A DNA stretch of 64,000 nucleotides from an uncultured Collinsella sp. (GTDB taxonomy: Bacteria; Actinomycetota; Coriobacteriia; Coriobacteriales; Coriobacteriaceae). The DNA is taken from assembly GCA_958443615.1 (NCBI GenBank), contig CAUCLI010000004.1:62001-126000 (forward strand). Direction: 5' to 3'. The notes under the pieces were generated by a model. That model was not told where the DNA came from. It did not search any database and saw nothing but the letters and a program-made list of their open reading frames with translations. Positions 42,127 to 50,557 of this stretch are shown in pieces. Each line of letters opens with the position of its first letter. Position 1 is the first letter of the stretch. The position numbers and the translations under genes were made by a program.

Positions 42127-44283
42127 ATGACCGCACACCTCACTCCCGCCGACCGCCCCTCCTGGCCGCGTCGCGCCGTCGTCACCGCCGGCATGCCCTA
42201 CGGCAACAAGGGCCTGCACTTCGGCCACGTGGGAGGCGTCTTCGTCCCCGCCGACTTCTATGCGCGCTTCCTGCGCGACCGCCTCGGCCGCGAGAACGTG
42301 ATCTTCGTCTCCGGCACCGACTGCTACGGCTCCCCCATCATGGAGGGCTTCCGCAAGCGCCGCGAGGCGGGCGGCTACGCCAAGCGCATCTCCGATTACG
42401 TGCGCGAGAACCACGACAGCCAGGAAGCCGATCTGGCCAGCTTCGGCGTGTCCTGCGACCTGTACGCCGGCAGCGCGCTCGAGCCCGCCGTGCACATCCA
42501 CGAGCGCATGACCGCCGAAATCGTCGAGCGCCTGCACGAGCAGGGCAAGCTCACCAAGATGAGCACCAAGCAGTTCTTTGACCCGGCCGCCGGGCAGTTC
42601 CTGAACGGCCGCCAGGTCCTCGGCCGCTGCCCCATCCAGGGCTGCAAGTCCGAGAAGGCCTACGCCGACGAATGCGACCTCGGCCACCAGTTCGAGCCCG
42701 AGGAGCTCATCGCCCCCAAGAGCGCGCTCACCGGCGAGACACCCGAGCTCGTGCCGGTGGACAACCTGTATTTCGACCTGCCCTCCTACACCGAGTACAT
42801 GCGGGAGCACACCGAGCGCCTGGCCGCCGATCCCACCGTACGCTCTGTGGTGTCCAAGACCATGCAGGAGTGGCTCGACGCCCCGCGCTTGTTCATCCAG
42901 GTAAAGTTCCGCGATGAATTCGAGGCCGTCCGCGGCGAGCTGCCCGCGCACGAGGTCATCGAGGCCGAGGGCAACAAGGGTTCCTTCACGGTGGTCTTCC
43001 CCACCTGGCGCGAGCGCGACGAGGCCCACGAGGTCCTCAACCGGGCCGGCGTGCGCTTCCGCTCCGGCAAGGCGCTCGTGCCGTTCCGCATCTCGGGCAA
43101 CGTCGAGTGGGGCGTGCCCCTGCCCGAGGTCGAGGGTTGCCGCGACCTCACGGCCTGGGTCTGGCCCGAGAGCCTGTGGGCGCCCATCAGCTTCACCCGC
43201 GCCGTCCTCGCACGCGATGCCGCCAAGCTCGAAGCCGAGGGCATCGACGCCGCCGAACTTGCCGAGCGCGCCGTCGCCGACGCCGCCCTCGTGAGCGATG
43301 CCCCCGCGATGATCATGGACGAACCCGCCTACACGCACGCCAGCCTCGACTGGCACGACTGGTGGGCCAGTGAGGATGCCCGCGCCTACCAATTCATCGG
43401 CCAGGACAACATCTACTTCTACTGCATCGCGCAGTCCGGCATGTGGGAGGCGCTGAAGTGGAACATGCGGCAGTCCTGCGTCGCCGCCAACTACCACATC
43501 TTGTACATGGGCAAGAAGGCGAGCTCCAGCTCCCAGACTCCCCCGCCGCTGGCGCATGAGATGCTCGAGCACTACACCCCCGAGCAGCTGCGCGCACACT
43601 GGTTGTCGCTCGGCCTGGGCGAAAAGCCGGTGAGCTTCTCCCCGAAGGCCTTCGACCTGCGCGAGACCGGCAAGGACAGCCAAGGCAACCCCGTCCTCGC
43701 CCGCGATGACAAGCGCGTGATCGACCCCGCCCTCAAGGAGGGCGCGCTGCTCACCGGTGTTTTCAACCGCCTGGCGCGCTCCGCCTTCTACGGCGTGGCC
43801 GTCAAGGAGGGCGACGAGGCCGCCTACCGCACCGGGTGCATCCCCGCGGGCGAGCCTTCCGAAGCTGCGCGCAACGCAGCCGAACAGGCCGCGATCGCGT
43901 TCGAGCAGGCCATGCACACCTTCGAGCTGCACCACGCCCTCGGCGTCTGCGACGAGTTCCTGCGCGCCGCGAACAAGCGTTGGAGCGACGCATCCAAGGC
44001 CGCGAAGAACAGCGGGGACGACGCCGCCATGAACCAGGCGCTCGTCGACGCGTTCCACGAGCTGCGCGTGGCGACCGTCCTCATGCACGGCATCGTGCCC
44101 ATGGGCTGCGAGCTGATCTGCGAGCACTTCGCCATCGATCCCGTCGCCTTCTTCTCCTGGGACAACCTCTTCAAGACGAACGACGAGCTCACGGCCGAGC
44201 TGGGCGAGCAGCCCGGCACCCATGCCATCAAGGCGCTTCCCCCGCGCTTCGATTTCTTCGAGAAGCACCCGTCGCAGTTCTAA
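42127..44283 (+). CDS. Methionyl-tRNA synthetase-like class I enzyme with altered KMSKS loop
   Basis: A 718-aa class I aminoacyl-tRNA synthetase, closest to MetRS by eye. The HIGH motif reads HFGH (31-34). The connective domain has a zinc-like knuckle, RCPIQGCKSEKAYADECDLGH, and NLYFDLPSYTEYM. IGQDNIYFYCIAQSGMWEA resembles the methionine pocket region (FxGKDNxxFHxxxxP). Where KMSKS or KFSTSRG is expected, the sequence is GKKASSSSQTPPP (462-474), so the second lysine is missing. The anticodon-binding helical domain follows (about 520-718), without a C-terminal EMAP-like domain. GAAGAAGGA precedes the ATG. A second, standard MetRS elsewhere in the genome is possible and would decide its role. 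Confidence 0.8.
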   Translation: MTAHLTPADRPSWPRRAVVTAGMPYGNKGLHFGHVGGVFVPADFYARFLRDRLGRENVIFVSGTDCYGSPIMEGFRKRREAGGYAKRISDYVRENHDSQEADLASFGVSCDLYAGSALEPAVHIHERMTAEIVERLHEQGKLTKMSTKQFFDPAAGQFLNGRQVLGRCPIQGCKSEKAYADECDLGHQFEPEELIAPKSALTGETPELVPVDNLYFDLPSYTEYMREHTERLAADPTVRSVVSKTMQEWLDAPRLFIQVKFRDEFEAVRGELPAHEVIEAEGNKGSFTVVFPTWRERDEAHEVLNRAGVRFRSGKALVPFRISGNVEWGVPLPEVEGCRDLTAWVWPESLWAPISFTRAVLARDAAKLEAEGIDAAELAERAVADAALVSDAPAMIMDEPAYTHASLDWHDWWASEDARAYQFIGQDNIYFYCIAQSGMWEALKWNMRQSCVAANYHILYMGKKASSSSQTPPPLAHEMLEHYTPEQLRAHWLSLGLGEKPVSFSPKAFDLRETGKDSQGNPVLARDDKRVIDPALKEGALLTGVFNRLARSAFYGVAVKEGDEAAYRTGCIPAGEPSEAARNAAEQAAIAFEQAMHTFELHHALGVCDEFLRAANKRWSDASKAAKNSGDDAAMNQALVDAFHELRVATVLMHGIVPMGCELICEHFAIDPVAFFSWDNLFKTNDELTAELGEQPGTHAIKALPPRFDFFEKHPSQF

Positions 44284-44321
44284 CCTACCCCAAAACCGAC
44301 GTTACCTCATCACCTCAAAGC

Positions 44322-44368
44322 GACCTCCATCTCTCATATCGGGAAATGGAGGTCTTGCTTTCTTTTAC
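44322..44368 (+). terminator. Terminator of the MetRS-like gene
   Basis: GACCTCCAT pairs with ATGGAGGTC across a 15-base loop, followed by TTGCTTTCTTTT, 38 bases past the stop. Confidence 0.85.
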
Positions 44369-44808
44369 AAAGCTTTCGCGGGCCATCGAGCCGACGTCTT
44401 TGCCGCAAATGCGTCCCATCTTTGCCGTCAGAGGGCATTTCGAATGTCAGATTTTCCTTTTGTGTAACCGAACGGCCCTTCAAATAAGCGACTTGAGTCG
44501 ATTTGACCTCGCAAGACAAGCCCTTAACGCCATCCTTCTTTATCGAACTGTGCAAATATCGCATCCCATGCTCCAAAATCGCCAAAAATGGAAATATCCG
44601 CCACCTTCTGGTTACACTTCTGTCAAATTTGACAATTCACCCCATTGACAGAATGCCCGTCGTGTCGCCAAACCCAAAATGACGGTATTCAAGTGTATGA
44701 TTTTCCCGAATGACCCATATGCTGAGACGACCTGCGCGTCAAGTGCAGCTAACGCAATGTCACGGCAGATTGCCGCGATCATATTGCCTCGCCCACGAAA
44801 GGACCCTT
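44369..44808. other. AT-richer leader region of the GNAT-RlmA pair
   Basis: A 440-base stretch of clearly lower GC than its flanks. It has the palindrome at 44621-44634, a TTGACA at 44645-44650 without a -10 at proper spacing, and TATGAT near 44695. A minus-strand frame of 83 codons crosses part of it but also runs through the terminator stem, so I do not call it. Confidence 0.45.
44621..44634. promoter_or_regulatory. Perfect 14-base palindrome, possible operator
   Basis: TGTCAAATTTGACA is exactly symmetric and lies 187 bases before the GNAT start, 11 bases before TTGACA. The size and symmetry fit a dimeric repressor site; which protein would bind is unknown. Confidence 0.4.
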
Positions 44809-45345
44809 ATGACCCTCGAGATTCGCCAAACGCTCCCCGGTGACGTCATCGCCGCCGAACAGGTCCTTAATGACGGCAAGGCGGCCCTGGCGTCTCTGGA
44901 CATCCCCCAGTGGCTGGGCGACTATCCCAATCATCTCGATATCGAGGCCGACATGGCCGAAGATGCCTCATATGTGGCGGTCGACGAGGACGGCACCGTG
45001 CTCGCAGTGATGGCGCTTTCCTTCTCGGGTGAGGAGACCTACGACCAAATCGACGGGGCCTGGCTGACCGAATCGGATTCGCGCGAACCCCGCTATGCCG
45101 TCATCCATCGCTGCGCCATCAGCTCCGCCGCCGCCCGCCGCGGCGTCATGACGCGCATGTTCGAGGAGGGCGAGCGCATCGCGCGCGAACACGGATCTCA
45201 GAGCATCCGCGTCGACACCCACGAGCGCAACATCCCCGTGCAGGGACTCGTGAGCAAGCTCGACTACACCCGCTGCGGCATCATCACGCTTCCCTATCCC
45301 GGCGAAGTCGATCCTTTGCGCATCGCGTTCGAGAAGGTCCTCTAA
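44809..45345 (+). CDS. GNAT family N-acetyltransferase
   Basis: A 178-aa acetyltransferase of the GNAT fold. The N-terminal strand-helix is LEIRQTLPGDVIAAEQVLND. The acetyl-CoA loop reads HRCAISSAAARRGVMTRMFEEGERIAREHG (around 100-130), where Q/RxxGxG is changed to AARRGVM. The end, NIPVQGLVSKLDYTRCGII, is a typical GNAT C terminus. GAAAGGA precedes the ATG at 44809; an earlier in-frame start adds 33 unconserved residues. It lies three bases upstream of the rRNA methyltransferase gene, so the two are cotranscribed. The acceptor substrate is unknown. Confidence 0.85.
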   Translation: MTLEIRQTLPGDVIAAEQVLNDGKAALASLDIPQWLGDYPNHLDIEADMAEDASYVAVDEDGTVLAVMALSFSGEETYDQIDGAWLTESDSREPRYAVIHRCAISSAAARRGVMTRMFEEGERIAREHGSQSIRVDTHERNIPVQGLVSKLDYTRCGIITLPYPGEVDPLRIAFEKVL

Positions 45346-45348
45346 CCC

Positions 45349-46191
45349 ATGGCGCGTCCGGGCGTTCAAAAGCATCTCGACATCGCCGAGCTCCTTCGCT
45401 GCCCTTTATGCGGAGCGAAGATGCATGCGCGGCAATCCTCAGTCGCCTGTGATGACGGCCACGATTTCGCCATCTCGGCGAAGGGCTTTTTGAACCTCAT
45501 CCCGCATCAGAAACCCCTCAAGGGCTATGACGAGACGTTCTTCGCGAGCCGCCGGCGCATCATGGAGCATGGTTACTATCGCGAAGTGCATCAGGCCGTC
45601 GCCGCCTCTCTGAGCGAGCTCGCAAGCACCGCGACCGTCATAGACGCCGGATGCGGGGAGGGGTCGTACGCCAAAGACGCGGCTCGCGCGCTCCCTCACT
45701 CGACCGTCTTGGGCCTCGACATCGCCAAGGACGCGACTCGCGTCGCCGCGCGCGGTGGCGGTCCGGTGCGCTGGCTCGTCGCCGACCTCGCGAACATCCC
45801 GCTCTCCGATTCCACGGTCGACGCGATCCTCAACGTGTTCACACCCGCCAACTACGATGAATTCAAGCGCGTCCTCAAACCGGGCGGAATGCTCGTCAAG
45901 GTCATCCCCGCCCCGCAGCATATGCACGAGCTGCGCGAACTTGCAGGTGAGCAGCTATCCGAGGCCGATTTCGTCGACCACGGGGTGGCGGAGCACCTGA
46001 TGCGCCATATGCGCATCGTCGGCCGGGCCCGCGTGACCCAAACATCCACCGTTCAGCCGGAAGACGCGCCCGACCTGGTGCGCATGAGTCCCGTGGCCTT
46101 CAACATCGAGGGCCGCTCCCTCGATCTCGACTCGCTCACGCACATCACCGTCGACGCCGAGATCATCTGCGCTCAATCCATGGGAATATAG
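45349..46191 (+). CDS. RlmA-type 23S rRNA (guanine-N1) methyltransferase
   Basis: A 280-aa SAM-dependent methyltransferase with a zinc ribbon at the N terminus. The ribbon LRCPLCGAKMHARQSSVACDDGH (about 16-38) followed by AKGFLNLIP is characteristic of RlmA proteins, which methylate G745 or G748 of 23S rRNA; RlmA(II)/TlrB-type enzymes add resistance to tylosin. The SAM site is VIDAGCGEGSYAKDAA, with VLGLDIAKDA after it and VNVFTPANYDEFKRVLKPGG-like ending sequence (ILNVFTPANYDEFKRVLKPG). Which guanine is modified cannot be told. It starts three bases after the GNAT gene. Confidence 0.88.
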   Translation: MARPGVQKHLDIAELLRCPLCGAKMHARQSSVACDDGHDFAISAKGFLNLIPHQKPLKGYDETFFASRRRIMEHGYYREVHQAVAASLSELASTATVIDAGCGEGSYAKDAARALPHSTVLGLDIAKDATRVAARGGGPVRWLVADLANIPLSDSTVDAILNVFTPANYDEFKRVLKPGGMLVKVIPAPQHMHELRELAGEQLSEADFVDHGVAEHLMRHMRIVGRARVTQTSTVQPEDAPDLVRMSPVAFNIEGRSLDLDSLTHITVDAEIICAQSMGI

Positions 46192-46271
46192 GCGCCCAGC
46201 CTGGATCTACTCCAATCGTAACGGACGGACGTGCGGCCAAGACCGCAGCGCAACATGAGCAAAGGCGCCGG

Positions 46272-48071
46272 TCACTTGCCGCCGTGACTGTTGCGCCATA
46301 TCTCGCGACCCAAACCGAGGGCCAAGACCAGCGCGCTCGTGTACCCGAAAAAACCGATGATCGGGATGCCGAAGATAACCGGCTCGATTTTCGCGTAGTA
46401 CACCACGGACGACCCGATGAACAGGCCGGCGATGACGATGGCCATGGACATACGGTCCACGATTCCACCCACGTGCCGCAGGACCTGCTCGCTGCCGAGC
46501 ACCTGCATGTTCATCTTGAGCTGACCGCGCGTGAGCATCCTGGAAGCCAAGCCGAGCTGCTCGGCCATCTCCAAATGGCCCTTGAGAGCCCGATACGACG
46601 CGTGCGTCAGCTCATCGGCGGCCTCGCGGGCACGGCGATACGAGCTTTTCTCATGCTTGATATGCTCGGTGATGATCTCGATCATGTTGACGTCGGGCAT
46701 ATATTCGGTAAGCAGGCCTTCGAGCGTCACCATGCCGCGGGCGAACATCGTGACGACGCTGGGAAGCTCGACGTCGTTCTTGCGCGCCAGGCTGATGAGG
46801 GAGGTCAGGAACTCGCCGATGTCGAGATCCTTCAAATCTAAGCCGGCAAAATCGGCGATGATGAAGTCCAAATCCGACAGGAAGGTCGAGTGGTCGAGCT
46901 CCGAGGAATCGCCCCTCGTCACGGCGAAGCGCATGAGCGAGTCCTTGAGCTTGGGGACGTCCCCCGTCGCCACCGCGTAGATCATGTCCTTGACGATGCC
47001 GCGGTCATGGCTGGACATGCGCCCCACCATGCCGAGGTCGATGAAGTACACGACGTCGTCCTTGACGATGATGTTGCCGGCATGTGGATCGGCGTGGAAG
47101 AATCCGTCCTCGAGCACCTGCGTCGCGTAGTCCTCCACGATGGAGGAGCCGACCTTCTCGAGGTCGTACCCGGCTGCCGCAAGGGCGTCGGGATCGGCGA
47201 TCGAAATGCCGTCGACGTAGTCCATGACAACGATGTGCTCGGTGCAATACGCCAGATACGAGCGCGGACAGGAAATCGCCCCGTCATCCTCGTGCAGCCG
47301 ATGGAACTCGTCGAGGTTGCGAGCCTCCATGAGAAAGTTCGTCTCCTCGCGAAACGACTGCCACAGTTCCTCGACCACGCCCTTGAGATCGATGAACTGG
47401 TCGGTTTTCACAAAATGAGACGCCTGGGCCACGATGGAGCGCATGATGTCGATGTCTTGCGCCATGACCTGCTGAGCACCGGGGCGCTGCACCTTGATGG
47501 CCACGTCCTCACCCGTGAGCAGCGTGGCTCGATGCACCTGCGCGAGCGACGCGCTTCCCAGGGGTTTGCGGTCGATATGCGAGAAGATCTCACCGAGCGG
47601 CCTGCCGTATTCGGCCACGAGGCAATCGTTCACCACGGCGAAGGGGACGGGCTCCACATTCGAGCGAAGACGGCGCAGCTCATCGCAATACTCCTGTGGC
47701 AAGATCTCCGAACGGTTCGCGAGGATCTGCCCCATCTTGACGAACATGGGTCCCAGATCCTCGAGCATGCAACGCAGGCGGCGGGGCGTCAGGTTGTGCC
47801 AGGCCTTGTATTTGCGGACGATCGAGACGATCTCGCCGATGCGCTGCCGACGTCCCCTGGAGGTGAGCTTCACCTCCTCTGAAGGCGCCATGGCCTCGGG
47901 CTCCTCGGGAAACAGATCAACGGCGCGCGGCGTGCGCCAAGACGAGCGAAGCGCCTCCTCGACACCCTCGAGATTGACCGTGTCCTCGGGGCTCAATGGC
48001 TTGCGGGCGGCGTTCGCCCCATCGTGCGCGCCCGGCGTCGCGGCGCGCTTGTCCTCAGCGTCGATGGTCAT
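46272..48071 (-). CDS. UbiB/ABC1 family atypical kinase
   Basis: A 599-aa membrane-anchored protein of the UbiB/COQ8 family. Signatures are the KxGQ motif FVKMGQILANRSEILP, the Ala-rich loop PLGSASLAQVHRA in place of a Gly-rich loop, AIKVQRPG with the ATP lysine, and the catalytic HADPHAGN and FIDLGMVGR. Two membrane spans lie at the C terminus (about 545-565 and 570-588). Family members support quinone or lipid metabolism in aerobes; in an anaerobe the role is open. It begins six bases after the phasin-like gene stop and has only a weak ribosome binding site, so translational coupling is likely. Confidence 0.9.
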   Translation of the reverse strand: MTIDAEDKRAATPGAHDGANAARKPLSPEDTVNLEGVEEALRSSWRTPRAVDLFPEEPEAMAPSEEVKLTSRGRRQRIGEIVSIVRKYKAWHNLTPRRLRCMLEDLGPMFVKMGQILANRSEILPQEYCDELRRLRSNVEPVPFAVVNDCLVAEYGRPLGEIFSHIDRKPLGSASLAQVHRATLLTGEDVAIKVQRPGAQQVMAQDIDIMRSIVAQASHFVKTDQFIDLKGVVEELWQSFREETNFLMEARNLDEFHRLHEDDGAISCPRSYLAYCTEHIVVMDYVDGISIADPDALAAAGYDLEKVGSSIVEDYATQVLEDGFFHADPHAGNIIVKDDVVYFIDLGMVGRMSSHDRGIVKDMIYAVATGDVPKLKDSLMRFAVTRGDSSELDHSTFLSDLDFIIADFAGLDLKDLDIGEFLTSLISLARKNDVELPSVVTMFARGMVTLEGLLTEYMPDVNMIEIITEHIKHEKSSYRRAREAADELTHASYRALKGHLEMAEQLGLASRMLTRGQLKMNMQVLGSEQVLRHVGGIVDRMSMAIVIAGLFIGSSVVYYAKIEPVIFGIPIIGFFGYTSALVLALGLGREIWRNSHGGK

Positions 48072-48077
48072 GGGCGG

Positions 48078-48560
48078 CTACTCGACCGCCTGACCGTCCT
48101 CGGCAGGCTCGGCGTCCACAGGGGCGGCGGGCTCGGCGTCGACCACGACGGCGTCCTCGACCTCGACGGTCACCGTGTCATCATCGACCGAGTCGACCAG
48201 GTCGCGCACGTGGGCCATGAACGCGACGCGCTCCGACTTGGTCAGCAAGCGCACGCGGGCGAGGATGAGCTCGTCGAGCACGCGCTCGGCGGCAGTGGCC
48301 CCGTGCTCGCTCAGGCGTTCGGTCACCTCGGAGAACGTACCGCCGGCATCCATGAAGATATCGGACATGGAACGCGTGAAATCGGACGAGTGGCTGTCGT
48401 GACGTGCCTGCTCCCCGCGGTCGTTGAGGTCGCGCAGGACCTCCTCGCCGCGCGCGCTCAGCCCATCAAGGAGCTCCTTGCCCTTCTCCGCGGTCACCGC
48501 CGCGGCACCGAAGCCGACGTTGACCATACCGTTGACGAGCTCTTCGAATTTCGTGGCCAT
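48078..48560 (-). CDS. Phasin-like / helical protein paired with UbiB
   Basis: A 160-aa protein predicted to be mostly amphipathic helix. The start MATKFEELVNGMVNVGFGAAAVTAEKG-type pattern (here split as MATKFEELVNGMVNVG then FGAAAVTAEKGKELL) resembles phasin-family and PhaF/PhaI proteins. The middle carries DELILARVRLLTKSERVAFMAHV. The C-terminal 35 residues are acidic with repeated AEPAAPVDAEPAED. AGGAGG precedes the ATG. It is transcribed just before the UbiB gene. No polyhydroxyalkanoate synthase is in the window, so storage-granule binding is not implied; a partner role for the kinase is the simplest reading. Confidence 0.7.
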   Translation of the reverse strand: MATKFEELVNGMVNVGFGAAAVTAEKGKELLDGLSARGEEVLRDLNDRGEQARHDSHSSDFTRSMSDIFMDAGGTFSEVTERLSEHGATAAERVLDELILARVRLLTKSERVAFMAHVRDLVDSVDDDTVTVEVEDAVVVDAEPAAPVDAEPAEDGQAVE

Positions 48561-48635
48561 GGAAGCCTCCTAGACATTCACCGCGCGCCCGTTGCGCGCG
48601 CTCCCGTAGAAACACTTGTACCCATCGCCGCGCCT

Positions 48636-48681
48636 GAAAAGCCGACGGCGGCGAACGGTTTTGCAACCTCGCCGCCGTCGC
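48636..48681 (-). terminator. Terminator of the C69 dipeptidase gene
   Basis: On the minus strand CGACGGCGGCGA pairs with TCGCCGCCGTCG across a 14-base loop, followed by GCTTTTC, 25 bases after the stop. Confidence 0.85.
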
Positions 48682-48705
48682 GATGAGTATCGGGTTGGAT
48701 GGAGC

Positions 48706-50358
48706 TTAGCGCTCGTTGTCGGACATCGCGAAGCCGTTCTTCATCGCGCAGCTCGTGATGTAGAGCACCTGACCGAGCAGGTTGTCCGTTGCGACCTTGA
48801 GATCGGCGCACAGCGCGTCATTGGCCTTGGCGAGCAGGGCCGGAATCTGCTCGTCGCCAAGGTCGGCAGCGGCCTTATCCGTTTCACGCAGCATCTTGTG
48901 ACCGAGCGAGCCGATCTTCTCCTGGTAAGACTCGATCTTCGCGGAAGTCTCGTTGAAGCGGGCATCGGAGAGGGCGGCGATGACGCGATTTGCCCAGTAG
49001 AAGCTCTCGGTCGTCACGCGCTCGGTGGTGTCGGACAGGTACGCGGGCATTTCATCGACGTTCGCGTACAGCGCGACCAGGGAGTTGAACGCATTCGAAC
49101 CGAAGGCCATCCACTGGATGCACTGAAGGGGCTCGGGAACATACGGGCGGATCTGCAAAACGGCGAGCTGGCTGTTGCGGTTGATGCCGATGGGGCGATA
49201 CGCGTTGCGCGTGGCATGCGTGCCCTTGTTGCCGTAGCAATCGTACTCGGTTCCCTGGTAGTGGGAGGACAGGACGTACTTCACATCCTCGATGGTCACC
49301 TTGCGCTCGGGCACACGGCTCCAGGGGATGTCGTCCGATTCGGGCGTGAACGCGGCATCCGGACCGTCCCAGCCGTCGTGCGGGTTCAGGCAGCGCTGCA
49401 TATACCAGGCACGCGGAGTGTTGTAGACATGGTCGGAATCGGAATGGGAGCCGAAGGCCTCGCGGGGGTTGAAGATCTCACCCGAGCGCATGCCCTCGCG
49501 GACATCCGCGATCAGGTCCATGAGGTCGGCAAGATATTCCTCGCACGCATCGGCCTCCTCGCCCTCAAGATCGTCGAGATCGTCCGTGAAGTACTCCTCG
49601 TCCAGGATGTCTTCGGGCTCGAGCCGATTCGTGTTCGTGAGGTTGAGGTGGTTCTCGGCCATCCACTCGCGCAGATCGGGGCTGGCCATGTGCTCAACCT
49701 GCTCCCCCTCGGCGTCAAGAAGGTCGAAGTAGTCGATGCCGAGCTGGTTGGGCATGGTCACGTAGGCATCATCGGGAACGCGCTTGGCGATCCAGTGATG
49801 GCCGCCGATAGTCTCGAGCCACCAGATCTCATCGGCATCGGAGAACGCGATGCCGTTCATCTCGTAGGTTCCGTACTGCTCGAGAAGAGCGCCCAGGCGC
49901 TGGACGCCCTCGCGGGCGGAATGGACATAGGGCAAGACGACGGTGACGAAGTCCTCCTCGGAGAGGCCGCCGGGCACCTCAGGCGTATAGTCAAGATCGC
50001 CGGGCTCTCCATGGGCGGGAACGTACTCGACGAGCGGGTCGGCGCCGAGCACGCGCTCGTTTGACGTGATGGTCTCGGTGGCGCTCATGCCGACGTTCGC
50101 CTCATTGAAGCCGGCGGCGGCCCAAACGCCATGGCCCTGGATGACATCGGGCACGCTGGAGTAGCGCATGGGGTTGTCCGGAAGCTCGAAGCTCAAATGG
50201 GAGAGAACGCTCGTATAGGTGCGCGGCTGGTCCTCGGGGTGGACCACCATCATCTTCTGGGGCTCGAACTTGCCGTTGGGCGAATCCTCGTTGCGGGCGA
50301 CGATGGTCGACCCGTCGTAGCTCGCGTGCTTACCGACCAAGATCGTGGTGCATGCCAT
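48706..50358 (-). CDS. C69 family dipeptidase (PepD-like)
   Basis: A 550-aa Ntn-hydrolase dipeptidase. The N terminus MACTTILVGKHASYDGS places the catalytic Cys at residue 3, to be exposed by removal of the first residues, and VARNEDSPNGKFEP follows as in Lactobacillus PepD. No signal peptide is present, so it is cytoplasmic. WWLETIGGHHWIAKRVPDD is another family block. AAGGAGG precedes the ATG. It stands alone with its own terminator. With the PepV-like enzyme at 6963 it suggests peptide use as a carbon and nitrogen source. Confidence 0.92.
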   Translation of the reverse strand: MACTTILVGKHASYDGSTIVARNEDSPNGKFEPQKMMVVHPEDQPRTYTSVLSHLSFELPDNPMRYSSVPDVIQGHGVWAAAGFNEANVGMSATETITSNERVLGADPLVEYVPAHGEPGDLDYTPEVPGGLSEEDFVTVVLPYVHSAREGVQRLGALLEQYGTYEMNGIAFSDADEIWWLETIGGHHWIAKRVPDDAYVTMPNQLGIDYFDLLDAEGEQVEHMASPDLREWMAENHLNLTNTNRLEPEDILDEEYFTDDLDDLEGEEADACEEYLADLMDLIADVREGMRSGEIFNPREAFGSHSDSDHVYNTPRAWYMQRCLNPHDGWDGPDAAFTPESDDIPWSRVPERKVTIEDVKYVLSSHYQGTEYDCYGNKGTHATRNAYRPIGINRNSQLAVLQIRPYVPEPLQCIQWMAFGSNAFNSLVALYANVDEMPAYLSDTTERVTTESFYWANRVIAALSDARFNETSAKIESYQEKIGSLGHKMLRETDKAAADLGDEQIPALLAKANDALCADLKVATDNLLGQVLYITSCAMKNGFAMSDNER

Positions 50359-50444
50359 GAATCCTCCTTGGGCTCTGTGCGGTCACTTGCCACAGTGTAC
50401 CCATGGCAGTGCGAGGCTACGCCGATGAACTGACGAGCGGCACG

Positions 50445-50494
50445 GCAAAGCCCCCGTCGCGGACGGTGCGGGGGCACCGAACGTGACGGGGGCT
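50445..50494 (-). terminator. Terminator of the fhs-folD operon
   Basis: On the minus strand AGCCCCCGTC pairs with GACGGGGGCT, with a nested GGTGCCCCCGCACC hairpin inside, and is followed by TTGCC. It lies about 65 bases past the folD stop. Confidence 0.75.
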
Positions 50495-50557
50495 CGACGA
50501 GGCAGACGGCAGACAGGGCAGATGCCCGCAACGCGCGTAAGAGACCGTGCGCGGACG

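Noticed and set aside
44334..44585. An 83-codon minus-strand frame ending in a basic RRRLDGPRKLCKRKQDLHFPI-type tail
   Set aside because: It runs through the terminator stem of the MetRS-like gene, has no ribosome binding site, and its composition reflects the hairpin. It might still be a repeated fragment, so it was described only as part of the gap.
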